Origin: Lachnoanaerobaculum umeaense
Lineage (GTDB): Bacteria > Bacillota > Clostridia > Lachnospirales > Lachnospiraceae
Length of the DNA: 64,000 nt
NCBI RefSeq assembly: GCF_003589745.1
Contig: NZ_CP032364.1
Location: 1,922,001-1,986,000, forward strand
Direction of reading: 5' to 3'
The notes below the pieces were generated by a model. The model ran no database searches and was not told the origin of the DNA. It saw only the letters and a list, made by a program, of their open reading frames with translations. This document shows, piece after piece, positions 52,159 through 60,741 of the stretch. Within the stretch, counting starts at the first letter, position 1. Every line of letters starts with the position of its first letter. The position numbers and the translations under genes were made by a program.

Positions 52159-52412
52159 CATTCCTCCCACTTTTCGCAACCCTGCAAGTCATTGCACCCT
52201 TCCGCATCTTCGTTTAAGCAAAGTCTTATGTAATCGTCATACCATTCGCAAAGGGTGCAGACCCTCGGCCGTTCATCCACTTCTTCGTAGTCATACGCAA
52301 TTCTATCTATGACTTCTTCAAGAACCCGCTCTTTAATTTCTTTGTCCGAAGCGTTGTCGTCTATGGATATGCCAACAACTTCGTCATTCAGGTATACAAC
52401 TATTTTTCTCAT
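52158..52412 (-). CDS. Cysteine-rich small phage protein
   Basis: 84 residues. Beta-like N-terminus MRKIVVYLNDEVVGISI and a C-terminal Cys cluster (RVCTLCEWYDDYIRLCLNEDAEGCNDLQGCEKWEE) that may bind zinc. GAGGCGGTGAGT precedes ATG 52410-52412. No assigned function. Confidence 0.75.
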   Translation of the reverse strand: MRKIVVYLNDEVVGISIDDNASDKEIKERVLEEVIDRIAYDYEEVDERPRVCTLCEWYDDYIRLCLNEDAEGCNDLQGCEKWEE

Positions 52413-52422
52413 ACTCACCGCC

Positions 52423-52746
52423 TCATTTTAACAACTCACTTAGCTTCTGATAAGTTTTTGAAATTTCATTTTCGTATTCCTCGATTTGATTTCTGAGCTT
52501 TTCCTCAATCAAATCTTCTACTTCTTTTATATCGTTGTCACGTAGATTTATAGGAACGTTTTCTCTAAATTCTCCTTCGTCGCTACTTCCGTCAAATGAT
52601 ATACGATGACAATGAAAGCTATACAGGAATTCAAGTGTGTCCATTGCAACATCAATCTCATCTTCGTAAAAACTTATATTTTTTTCAAGGCGATTTATTT
52701 CATCTATTATATCTTTCAGTTCTTCTCTTCTCTTATCTTCCATCAT
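52423..52746 (-). CDS. Coiled-coil phage protein, hypothetical
   Basis: 107 residues from ATG 52744-52746 (a second ATG follows directly) with GAGGGGAA upstream. Acidic, mainly coiled coil (LKDIIDEINRLEKNISFYEDEIDVAM; IEEKLRNQIEEYENEISKTY). Overlaps the DUF6378 gene end by 14 bases. No family recognised. Confidence 0.7.
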   Translation of the reverse strand: MMEDKRREELKDIIDEINRLEKNISFYEDEIDVAMDTLEFLYSFHCHRISFDGSSDEGEFRENVPINLRDNDIKEVEDLIEEKLRNQIEEYENEISKTYQKLSELLK

Positions 52747-53032
52747 TTTCCCCTCTCTGCTCTTCACCTCCGAACATAAGCTCTCCACCGCAAGCAGAAT
52801 ATCCCGCAACATCAATCCAACTATCTTTGTCTCTTCCCTCACTTGACTTTATTCTTGCAGTCTTCAACAATATCATCATTGCGGCCACCTGTGGCGCTGT
52901 TATATTTATATCTAAGAAAACACTCCACAGCTTTGCTATAGTGTTAAAATTATCTTCTGGCTCTCCGTACTGTAAATTTCTATCACCGCATACACATTTT
53001 TCTGCTTCTGCTAAAAACTCTTTTCTTGTCAT
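52733..53032 (-). CDS. DUF6378 phage protein
   Basis: 99 residues: CVCGDRNLQYGEPEDNFNTIAKLWSVFLD and MILLKTARIKSSEGRDKDSWIDVAGYSACG are the DUF6378 signature. Common in phage replication/regulation regions; function not known, with a phosphoribosyl-ATP-pyrophosphatase-like look. ATGA overlap with the upstream stop. Confidence 0.85.
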   Translation of the reverse strand: MTRKEFLAEAEKCVCGDRNLQYGEPEDNFNTIAKLWSVFLDINITAPQVAAMMILLKTARIKSSEGRDKDSWIDVAGYSACGGELMFGGEEQRGENDGR

Positions 53033-53247
53033 TCGTTAATCACCGTCCTGTATATTGCTGTTTTTCCATCTTTTGACCTTAAAATAACCATTCTAGGAAA
53101 GCCGTGATTTACCCAGTCGCAAGGTTTGTACTCCGCTTTTTCAACCACAAGATCAGTCTTGTGTCCTTCCTCACACTTTTTCGCTTGCTTCCGGTCGCTA
53201 AAGTCGCTACCGCATATTTCGCAACGATAAACTGTACATTCCTTCAT
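53029..53247 (-). CDS. Zinc-finger-like small phage protein
   Basis: 72 residues beginning MKECTVYRCEICGSDFSDRKQAKKCEEGH, a C2-type metal site with Cys-x2-Cys and Cys...His. ATG 53245-53247 follows AAAGGAGAAAGAACA and overlaps the preceding stop (ATGA). Likely nucleic-acid or protein binding. Confidence 0.75.
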   Translation of the reverse strand: MKECTVYRCEICGSDFSDRKQAKKCEEGHKTDLVVEKAEYKPCDWVNHGFPRMVILRSKDGKTAIYRTVINE

Positions 53248-53396
53248 TGTTCTTTCTCCTTTATCTCCAGCCAAAATCCTTCAACTCCATCTTTCTCATA
53301 GCAAAAATCCGTATCATATCCCCCGGCTTCGTATTCGTGCATCGGCTCTATTAAGTCGTCGGAATCTTTGCACCTGATATATCTAACTTCTGTCAT
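53244..53396 (-). CDS. 50-residue phage protein, hypothetical
   Basis: It begins MTEVRYIRCKDSDDLIEPMH and continues EYEAGGYDTDFCYEKDGVEG, ending FWLEIKEKEQ. AAAGGAGAATGAGTA precedes ATG 53394-53396, which overlaps the upstream stop by one base; its own stop overlaps the next ATG. Unknown function but clearly packed as a gene. Confidence 0.75.
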   Translation of the reverse strand: MTEVRYIRCKDSDDLIEPMHEYEAGGYDTDFCYEKDGVEGFWLEIKEKEQ

Positions 53397-53869
53397 TACT
53401 CATTCTCCTTTACTCGTGTAGCAAACGCTAATCCTAAAAACTCATCAACTTCTTTTATGTAAACGATGTCGCTGTTTTCACAGGCATAATATCTTATACC
53501 CTGCCCGAATGGTTTTATAAGTTTCTCATCTACAAAAATTGATTTACCATCTTTTGTCTTAAATTCTTTCAGCTGTCTTCCGTCCGACAGAATCTTTATC
53601 ATCTTTGTATCTGTCAGCTGATCTGCAGTCTCCGCACTTTTGAATATGTTCTCTACCCTCAGATTACCAACTTCTGCAAACGCAGGATTTAATAAGCTAT
53701 ACTTCTCCGGTATCAGGTATATTGATATGCCTTTATACATAAGCAATGTATATGTGTTTCCGCTTATTGCGACAGTGCTGCAAATTCTATAGTCTGCTGC
53801 TTTGCCTGTAATTTTTGACTTATAAATATTTTTTACAGCATCTGCCTGTACTTTTCCAAAATCTATCAT
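53396..53869 (-). CDS. Phage hypothetical protein after the helicase
   Basis: 157 residues with alternating beta/alpha character (YRICSTVAISGNTYTLLMYKGISIYLIPEK; LREFKT-like KQLKEFKTKDGKSIFVDEKLIKPF). No family recognised. ATG overlaps the helicase stop as ATGA, with AGGAGAG upstream, so it is coupled to replication genes. Confidence 0.7.
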   Translation of the reverse strand: MIDFGKVQADAVKNIYKSKITGKAADYRICSTVAISGNTYTLLMYKGISIYLIPEKYSLLNPAFAEVGNLRVENIFKSAETADQLTDTKMIKILSDGRQLKEFKTKDGKSIFVDEKLIKPFGQGIRYYACENSDIVYIKEVDEFLGLAFATRVKENE

Positions 53870-55236
53870 TTTTTCAATCTCTCCTTTACTTCTTGTATTC
53901 TGGCCTTTAGGCTGTCAAGCAAAGCTTGCTGTGTATCGCTCTTGCCCTCAAGTGCTTTGGCCACATCCTCGTCACGCTTACCCTTTACGAGTAATTGATG
54001 AACTATAACCTTTTGCTTTTGTCCTTGTCTGTGAAGTCTTTTAAGTGCCTGCTGATAGAGTTCCAAAGACCAGTTAAGGCCAAACCATATCATGTGGTTA
54101 CCACCATCTTGTAAGTTAAGCCCATAGGCTGCACTTGCCGGATGTGCAAGTAATAATTCTATTTTTCCATCATTCCAGTCCTTCTGGTCCTGTACTGTCT
54201 TTAACTCTCTGCAGTATGGAAACTCTTTCATGATTCGTTCTTTGTCGTGTTGGAAGCTGTAAAACAATAAAATATTGTGCCCTTTTAAAGACTCTACAAT
54301 CTCTTTTAATGCTTCCATCTTGCAATCGTGTATATGGTGAACCCCTCTGTCTTCGTCATAGACTGCACCGTTACAAAGCTGTAAAAGCTTATTTGAAAGT
54401 GCTGCACCGTTTGTAGCGGATATCTCTCCTTCGGGGATTTGCAAAATATATTCTGTTTCAAATTCTCTGTAAACCTTATCAGCTTTAGGATCCAAAACCA
54501 CATACACTGGATTTACCACAAGGTCAGGAAGCTCTAAATAATCACTTGCCTGCATTGATATGCAAAGGTCTGATAACTCTTTAGATATAAGCTCTTTGGC
54601 TCCATCTTTAGGTGTATAGTTCTGTCTTCCTGATGCATCCGCTGTGTAGCTGTCGAAATACCTGTTACGGTATTGAGTAATAGTCTTATAAAGCCTTTGC
54701 CCTTTATCAAGCAGATACACTTGCGCCCACAGATCCATTAAACCGTTAGGCGCTGGAGTTCCTGTAAGACCTATAATTCTATCTATCCTTGGCCTTATAG
54801 CTTTCAAATCTTTAAATCTCTTTGCTTCTCTGCTTTTAAAACTTGAAAGCTCATCAATAACCACCGTATCAAAAGGCCAATCATTTTTATAATGATCCAC
54901 AAGCCAGGATACATTTTCACGATTTATAACATAAATGTCCGCAGGCTTGCAAAGTGCTCTAATCCTCTTTGTGCTGCTACCAAGGCAGGTGCTTATTCTT
55001 AAATGTTTTAAGTGGTCCCACTTATCCGCTTCAAGTGCCCAAGTTCCTTCTGCAACCTTTTTCGGTGCTATGACTAAGGCTTTTGAAATCTCAAAGCGGT
55101 TATAAAACAAATCATTAAGTGCGGTTAAGGTAATTACCGTTTTTCCTAATCCCATGTCAAGAAACAGCCCGATTTCTTTTTGTGCTATTATCTTTTCAAT
55201 GCAGTATCTTTGATAATTATGTGCTTTGAATATCAT
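53866..55236 (-). CDS. SNF2-type phage helicase
   Basis: 456 residues. Motif I GLFLDMGLGKTVITLTALNDL near residue 25, motif II VIDELSSFKSREAKR, motif III GLTGTPAPNGLMDLWAQVYLLD, and the C-terminal RecA lobe with NHMIWFGLNWSLELYQQALKRLHRQGQ. Translocates on duplex DNA during phage replication or repair. Start lies near the end of the VRR-NUC gene. Confidence 0.93.
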   Translation of the reverse strand: MIFKAHNYQRYCIEKIIAQKEIGLFLDMGLGKTVITLTALNDLFYNRFEISKALVIAPKKVAEGTWALEADKWDHLKHLRISTCLGSSTKRIRALCKPADIYVINRENVSWLVDHYKNDWPFDTVVIDELSSFKSREAKRFKDLKAIRPRIDRIIGLTGTPAPNGLMDLWAQVYLLDKGQRLYKTITQYRNRYFDSYTADASGRQNYTPKDGAKELISKELSDLCISMQASDYLELPDLVVNPVYVVLDPKADKVYREFETEYILQIPEGEISATNGAALSNKLLQLCNGAVYDEDRGVHHIHDCKMEALKEIVESLKGHNILLFYSFQHDKERIMKEFPYCRELKTVQDQKDWNDGKIELLLAHPASAAYGLNLQDGGNHMIWFGLNWSLELYQQALKRLHRQGQKQKVIVHQLLVKGKRDEDVAKALEGKSDTQQALLDSLKARIQEVKERLKK

Positions 55237-55498
55237 CTAAAAATTTGTCTACCCCCTCTTTACTGTCGATCACAAAAACCCTGCAACCCAAATCCTTAAG
55301 CCTGCCTATCTGCCTGTCCTGTAGCTGGCTTGTTTTTCCTCCGGGTCTTTTAAGCTCTACGAAGTAAATTCTGTTTCCTGGCATTACTATAAGTCTATCG
55401 GGTACCCCCGCGTTGCCTGGAGATGTAAACTTGAAAGCTATACCCCCCAGCTTTTTCACTCCAAGTCTTAAATACTCTTCAATCTCTCGTTCTCTCAT
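55217..55498 (-). CDS. VRR-NUC nuclease
   Basis: 93 residues, a minimal VRR-NUC domain: KFTSPGNAGVPDRLIVMPGNRIYFVELKRPGGKTSQLQDRQI with D and E-x-K catalytic positions. Phage versions are single-domain Holliday-junction or flap nucleases. AAGGAG precedes the ATG; the repeat-rich gap lies just upstream. Confidence 0.92.
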   Translation of the reverse strand: MREREIEEYLRLGVKKLGGIAFKFTSPGNAGVPDRLIVMPGNRIYFVELKRPGGKTSQLQDRQIGRLKDLGCRVFVIDSKEGVDKFLDDIQST

Positions 55499-55511
55499 TT
55501 TTTCTCCTTAG

Positions 55512-55757
55512 GGGGCAACATTAATGCTTTTCCCTATATATATACGTATTAGGCGTATTAGGCGCGAAATACATGCTCTAATTTCTCTATTTTATATAGT
55601 TATATACAGAATGTTGCTGTTGCCCCTACTGTATAAACCCTTATAAATCAAGGCTTTAAGGGGCAACATTAGGGCAACATTCTAAACGTCAATGTTGCCC
55701 CTGTGAAATTTTAGAATGTTGCCCTTAGGCCCTAATGTTGCCCCCGAATGTTGCCCC
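55512..55757. repeat. Iteron-like cluster of the 11-bp word GGGGCAACATT in both orientations
   Basis: Plus-orientation copies at 55512-55522, 55660-55670 and 55672-55681 (last lacks one G). Minus-orientation copies (AATGTTGCCCC) at 55691-55701, 55715-55724 (one C short), 55734-55744 and 55747-55757, plus two partials at 55610-55617 and 55618-55626. A second direct repeat, CGTATTAGG twice, lies at 55545-55562, and 55580-55608 is AT-rich. The cluster fills the gap between VRR-NUC and the VapE-type gene. Replication origin or regulatory binding region is the likely role. Confidence 0.8.
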
Positions 55758-58141
55758 TAAAATTCGGTATTTTTGTACCCTCTTTGGTCTCCGTGGCACC
55801 CGAATTTCATAACCTTGTTACTGTATTTAAATCCCTTTAGACTACTTAGAATCCCATTTATTTCTATAGTATCCTGCCTTCTTGCCGTGCTTGCGTCTTT
55901 GCCAAAACACTCTGTCCAGATCTCCGCTGCACATATCCTATCCCTTTTTACAGTATTGCCCTTGTATGTTTTGTACTCAAATGTCCAGTAAGCTCTTCTT
56001 TGCTCCAGGCTGTATGTGTTCCATCCTTCCGGTACTTCTTTCTCTACGAACTCCCTTACCATTCCTGTCTTAATAGAAACCTCTCTATGCTCTTCTTGTA
56101 CAAGTCTTGCCATAGCTTCTATATCTTTTGGTAGGTGTAATTTCTCACCTAACTGCCAGTAAAAGTACGCCTCCGCCCATATCTGGTCTTTTTCTTTTGG
56201 AAGGTCATTAAAAACAGATTTCGTGGTTTTAAGTGGGTCCGCATCTACTGGCCAAAACCTACGGCTCCCCGTCGGGTCTCTTAGGTACTCACTATCGTTT
56301 GTAGTTCCAAAGAATACGCACTTTCTTGGAAACTGCGCTGTTCTTCTTCCATACGCTTCTCTGTATATGTCGTCAGTCTTTGAAAGAAACTGCTTTACCG
56401 TATTAGTCTCTGATTTGGACATACCACTAAGTTCCCCAACCTCTACAATCCATCTACCCTGAATAAGCTCTGCCGCTTCTTTACCCTCAAAAGTCATAAG
56501 GCTGTCGGAAAACCAATCGCCGCCCAGTATCGCAAAGAATGTACTTTTACCTATGCCCTGTGCCCCGGATATAATAACCATATTGTCAAACTTAGCCCCC
56601 GGCTGCATCACTCTTGTTACTGCTGCGACAAAAGATTTCTTTGCTACTGCCTTTATGTATAGGCTGTTTTCAGCCCCGAAATAATCTATAAATAGATTCT
56701 CAAGCCTTTGTATACCATCCCAGCTAAGCCCAGTTAAGTAGTCTCTAACGCTATTAAAAGCATGCTTGTGAGCGCACAAAGCGGTTGCGTCGTATATCTT
56801 ATCCTTGCCCGTGATTCCGTATACGCTCTCAAGGTACCATCTAAGGCCTGCGTCATCTGTATCATTCCACTGTCTTTTTTCTTCTTCACTATTCCAAGGA
56901 AGCGCTCCCAGTGCGACGCCTCTGCATGCGAATTCATCAAGAGCTATTTTATCTTTTAGTAACGGATCGTTATCGAGTATCAGGCTTATATTGCCTATTG
57001 TCTTTTCCACCGCTCCGTTGCCATTGATTTTAAGCCCTGACATCCAGTCGCTATTATCATCTGTTATGTCGGTTTTAAACTCTCCGCTTGCCTCTTCGTA
57101 TCTCTCTTTAGTTAAAAGTACAGATACCTCTTTAATGCCCCTTACAAGCTCTGCCATTGCCATATAAGAAGGTAATTTATTTGTCGGTGTATCCGGCTTT
57201 GTATCCGCATCCAAGTCACTGAACTTATGAAGTCTTACAAGGTCCCAAGCATTGCACAGTCTTCCGCTTGCAGGGTCTGTAGCATGATGCGAATATAGCC
57301 ACAGCCCGTTGTATACGATTGCACCTCCTGCGGTTGAACCTCCTGAGTAGGTATATCTGTCCTCATGTTCTGTACTTAAGTAAGCCCCCGGAATAAGTTC
57401 GTCCATAGCCCTGTAAATGTCATAAGTTCTACAAAAAGCACCTATTATTCCGCTCTTCTCTCTGGGATCCTGTTGCTTGTCGGCTAAATGCGTATACTTT
57501 TGAGCCTCATTCGGCACAAGCGGCCATTCTAAATGATTATGCCAGTCGTTGTATATAGCAAGCACACCTCTAGGATCTAAGAATCCCCCGTCAAGAACTT
57601 TAAAAACATATACACTATCACTGCTACAGCTTGAGTTGTACATAAGTCTTGAAGCTTGGAATGTTGTCGGGTCTGCCCATTCTATTCCTATAAGCTCCGC
57701 AACTTTTCTTGCTATCGGCTCATACTCTTCAGCTGTTACAGTGTTTGCAAGTGGAATAATTACTCTGAGTCTCGGTCTTGCAAGTTCGTGCTTCCTTGTA
57801 CTATGCACTAAAAGAGCACAGCCAAGCAGGGATATTTTCTTTAAAACCTCTTCCGTCATTCCGCTTGGGATATTATCGAGGTCAAGCGTAACTAAATCCC
57901 TACTCTCTACACTTCTTGCCCCTCTACGACCGTTTATGAGAGCACCACCCACATAACCGCCTACGTCTTTAAGTTCATCCTGCTTTGATTTAGGAAGGCT
58001 TAAAAAGTGTTCCAGAGTCTCAGGCGACCTTACCGGGGTCTCTAATTTTTTTATAAATTCCGACCACCATATTGTCTGTCTCTGCCACTTGGTAGAGAAA
58101 CGACTGGCAGCAATGGAAATAGTCAGCTTTTTATCCGTCAT
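55757..58141 (-). CDS. VapE-type phage primase/helicase (virulence-associated E family)
   Basis: 794 residues. The N-terminal third resembles a primase-polymerase-like domain (RRGARSVESRDLVTLDLDNIPSG; RVIIPLANTVTAEEYEPIARKVAEL). The C-terminal half is a VapE AAA+/SF3-like domain with Walker A VIISGAQGIGKSTFFAILGG near residue 520 and FPRKCVFFGTTNDSEYLRDPTGSRRFWPV after it. It initiates phage DNA replication. The repeat cluster begins right after its stop, consistent with an origin next to its initiator. Confidence 0.93.
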   Translation of the reverse strand: MTDKKLTISIAASRFSTKWQRQTIWWSEFIKKLETPVRSPETLEHFLSLPKSKQDELKDVGGYVGGALINGRRGARSVESRDLVTLDLDNIPSGMTEEVLKKISLLGCALLVHSTRKHELARPRLRVIIPLANTVTAEEYEPIARKVAELIGIEWADPTTFQASRLMYNSSCSSDSVYVFKVLDGGFLDPRGVLAIYNDWHNHLEWPLVPNEAQKYTHLADKQQDPREKSGIIGAFCRTYDIYRAMDELIPGAYLSTEHEDRYTYSGGSTAGGAIVYNGLWLYSHHATDPASGRLCNAWDLVRLHKFSDLDADTKPDTPTNKLPSYMAMAELVRGIKEVSVLLTKERYEEASGEFKTDITDDNSDWMSGLKINGNGAVEKTIGNISLILDNDPLLKDKIALDEFACRGVALGALPWNSEEEKRQWNDTDDAGLRWYLESVYGITGKDKIYDATALCAHKHAFNSVRDYLTGLSWDGIQRLENLFIDYFGAENSLYIKAVAKKSFVAAVTRVMQPGAKFDNMVIISGAQGIGKSTFFAILGGDWFSDSLMTFEGKEAAELIQGRWIVEVGELSGMSKSETNTVKQFLSKTDDIYREAYGRRTAQFPRKCVFFGTTNDSEYLRDPTGSRRFWPVDADPLKTTKSVFNDLPKEKDQIWAEAYFYWQLGEKLHLPKDIEAMARLVQEEHREVSIKTGMVREFVEKEVPEGWNTYSLEQRRAYWTFEYKTYKGNTVKRDRICAAEIWTECFGKDASTARRQDTIEINGILSSLKGFKYSNKVMKFGCHGDQRGYKNTEF

Positions 58142-58144
58142 AAT

Positions 58145-60106
58145 TTAGTCCTTCTTATAAAACATTGATTCGAAACCGTCGCCACGTAGTATTAACCCTT
58201 GCGCCCACGGCACAGGTTCAGCCATTATATCCGTAAGCTCTTTGAGTTCTCTGTCTTTAGGGCTGTCAATGACCATTTCATCATGTATATGCATTACCAC
58301 CTTAAATCCCTTTGCTGCAGTCTTTTTCATACTTAACGCTAAACAGTCTCTTGCTATCGCCTGTACGATATTCTCGACTATCTTTCCGCCGTAGGTGCCT
58401 ATTTCGCTCCATTTCTTAGTGCCCTGTTCCACACCCATGTAAAACATCTGGTCTTTACCCTTTTCATTGATCTTAAGTGTAGGGTTTATATAAAATAACT
58501 CTCTGCCCGAAGGCAGTGTAATTATCATAAAATTATCCGTTTTTCTGAAAGTGCAACCGTTTACATTCTGTGCCATACCTGTACGAACTGCTGTAAGAAC
58601 TGCATTCTCACACCTATACCAAAGTTCAACTATTCTTTTGTTTGAACCTCTCCACCTTGCAACAATGTCAAAAAGCTCATCATCACTAAGCCCCATCTTG
58701 TCGGCGCCCATAGCCTTTAGGGCTCCTACGTGGCCTTGGTACCCAAGAGCAAGTTCCGCAATCTTTCCTTTTTGTCTAAGTTCATATTCCGGATTACCTT
58801 TTTTAATCCTGTCTATAGGCACTCCAAACATAGCAGAAGCGGAAGCTTCATAAATCTTGCCGTGCGTGGCAAATACTTCTTGCCTCCATCCCTCTCCTGA
58901 TAGCCAAGCAATCACTCTTGCCTCTATAGCAGAGAAGTCTGCAACAATAAATTTATTGCCCTGTGCAGGAATAAAAGTAGTTCTTATAAGCTGTGATAAA
59001 GTATCAGGAACATTCCCGAATATCATTTTTATACCGTCTAAGTCCTTAGCCTTAACTAGATCTCTTGCAAGCTCTATCATATCCATATGATTTCTTGGCA
59101 GGTTTTGCACTTGTACAAGTCTGCCTGCCCATCTACCTGTTCTGTTACCACCGTAAAACTGCAAAAGCCCCCTTATTCTTCCGTCATCACAAAGAGCATT
59201 TTTCATTGCGTCATACTTCTTTACAGATGTCTTTGATAGTTCTTGCCTTATTTCCAACATTCTTACAGCGGTATCATTGTTAAGGTCTTTTATCATACCC
59301 GAAACCGTTTCTTTTCTGAGATTGTCCACCTCTTCGCCTGTCTCTTCCTCAAGCCATTTAGATAACTGCTGAACCGACTTAGGGTTGCTTAGCCCTGTAA
59401 TCTCTTTAGCCTCTTCCATAAGGCTCTCTGTAATAGCCTGAGAACAATATAAAGCCCCTTCAATAAGTTTTTCATCCACAGCCACACCAGTATTGTTTAT
59501 TGTCAAATCCAGCCGCCATAGATCCATCTCGTCGGTCGGTACCGGGTATTTATCTAAAATGTTTTTTATAGACATTTCAGTCACTACATCCTGCTTGCAA
59601 TACTCTCTAAACAGTTGCCATTTTTCAGGTTCGTGCTGCGGAAGTATTCTTACCCTCGGATCCGTTTTTGTTGGCTTATGCGGTACACAGAACTTGCGTA
59701 TAAGGCTTAAGCCTACTCCCATTTTTCTTTTATCCTGCGGTAAGCCTATAGCCTCTCCTATGGTCGCCAATCCGCCGGGATAGCCTAAATATAATCCGTG
59801 GTGCATTGTACAAGCCCAACCATCTAATGGCAGTTCGTGCCCGTAATATTTTGATAAACAAAGCCACTCAAAGGTCGCATTGTATGCACATTTTTCTATG
59901 TCTTGCGAGAGTAACAGACTATAAAGTAAGTCCATACCGGCTTTAAAATCAGACTCTGTAAAATCAAGGATCTGTACGGGCCCTCCATCTAAGCTATACG
60001 CTGCAAGCATTATTTCAAAATCAGGAGAGCGTACATACGCGTACGCTCCTGCTTTTTTAATATCTACACTGCTATAGGTTTCCAAGTCTATCGACAGCCT
60101 AATCAT
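58145..60106 (-). CDS. Phage family A DNA polymerase
   Basis: 653 residues. An N-terminal 3'-5' exonuclease domain (SIDLETYSSVDIKKAGAYAY) precedes the polymerase core: motif A FIVADFSAIEARVIAWLSGE, motif B YELRQKGKIAELALGYQGHVGAL and motif C VVMHIHDEMVIDSP. All catalytic aspartates are visible. Replicates the phage genome. Overlaps the DUF2815 gene as ATGA. Confidence 0.96.
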   Translation of the reverse strand: MIRLSIDLETYSSVDIKKAGAYAYVRSPDFEIMLAAYSLDGGPVQILDFTESDFKAGMDLLYSLLLSQDIEKCAYNATFEWLCLSKYYGHELPLDGWACTMHHGLYLGYPGGLATIGEAIGLPQDKRKMGVGLSLIRKFCVPHKPTKTDPRVRILPQHEPEKWQLFREYCKQDVVTEMSIKNILDKYPVPTDEMDLWRLDLTINNTGVAVDEKLIEGALYCSQAITESLMEEAKEITGLSNPKSVQQLSKWLEEETGEEVDNLRKETVSGMIKDLNNDTAVRMLEIRQELSKTSVKKYDAMKNALCDDGRIRGLLQFYGGNRTGRWAGRLVQVQNLPRNHMDMIELARDLVKAKDLDGIKMIFGNVPDTLSQLIRTTFIPAQGNKFIVADFSAIEARVIAWLSGEGWRQEVFATHGKIYEASASAMFGVPIDRIKKGNPEYELRQKGKIAELALGYQGHVGALKAMGADKMGLSDDELFDIVARWRGSNKRIVELWYRCENAVLTAVRTGMAQNVNGCTFRKTDNFMIITLPSGRELFYINPTLKINEKGKDQMFYMGVEQGTKKWSEIGTYGGKIVENIVQAIARDCLALSMKKTAAKGFKVVMHIHDEMVIDSPKDRELKELTDIMAEPVPWAQGLILRGDGFESMFYKKD

Positions 60107-60741
60107 AGGCCCATAACTTCGCCCTGTACTATGGGTTGCCCTGTTATAGGGTCAATTTGTGGCTGTGCAGGTTGCTGTCCGTACTGTGGCTGTGCAGGTT
60201 GCTGTGCGCCTCCAAAATCTTCAGAAGCTGACGCCTTAGAGCCTCCTAAAGGTGCACCATCTTCAAGCTTTTGTACATTGTTTAAGTAGCAACCGATTCC
60301 TCTTTTTCCTGCACTAAAGTATGGAGCAAAGTTCACTGAAAGTCTGCCGTACATCCCTGAATAAACTTCTGTTGCACTCATTATTGGTTGTAAGTCAGGA
60401 CCTACTATCTCAGGTCTAGGTCTTGTCGGGTCTGCATTTGTTGACGCTGTAAACACCCAGCATCCTTTGCACTCATCACCGTAAGGCTCTCCGCTGTCTT
60501 TCACTCCGTCCCCGTCATGAATCGGTGTAGGTACTACCGGAGGAACTACCCCGTTCCATTTTCCGTTTCTGCCCTCTTCTATAGCCTGTGCTATGGCTGC
60601 ATCAATAGCCTGCTTTGTCTGTATATCAGACTTTGGCAACAGTGCTGTTACACTATATTTACTGTTTCCGTTTTTGTCGTTTCTTGGGTTTAAAAGTGCC
60701 ACATAACTAAATCTTACTTTTCCTGTTATTACTTTACTCAT
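60103..60741 (-). CDS. DUF2815 protein, probable phage ssDNA-binding protein
   Basis: 212 residues. VITGKVRFSYVALLNPRNDKNGNSKYSVTALLPKSD and the Pro/Gln-rich tail match DUF2815, a family with T7 SSB-like features beside phage polymerases. ATG 60739-60741 has AAGGAGGAATCAACAA upstream. Confidence 0.9.
   Translation of the reverse strand: MSKVITGKVRFSYVALLNPRNDKNGNSKYSVTALLPKSDIQTKQAIDAAIAQAIEEGRNGKWNGVVPPVVPTPIHDGDGVKDSGEPYGDECKGCWVFTASTNADPTRPRPEIVGPDLQPIMSATEVYSGMYGRLSVNFAPYFSAGKRGIGCYLNNVQKLEDGAPLGGSKASASEDFGGAQQPAQPQYGQQPAQPQIDPITGQPIVQGEVMGL

Noticed and set aside
55512..55757. CRISPR or simple terminators
   Set aside because: The 11-bp words occur in both orientations with irregular spacing and no T runs tied to gene ends, so neither explanation fits.
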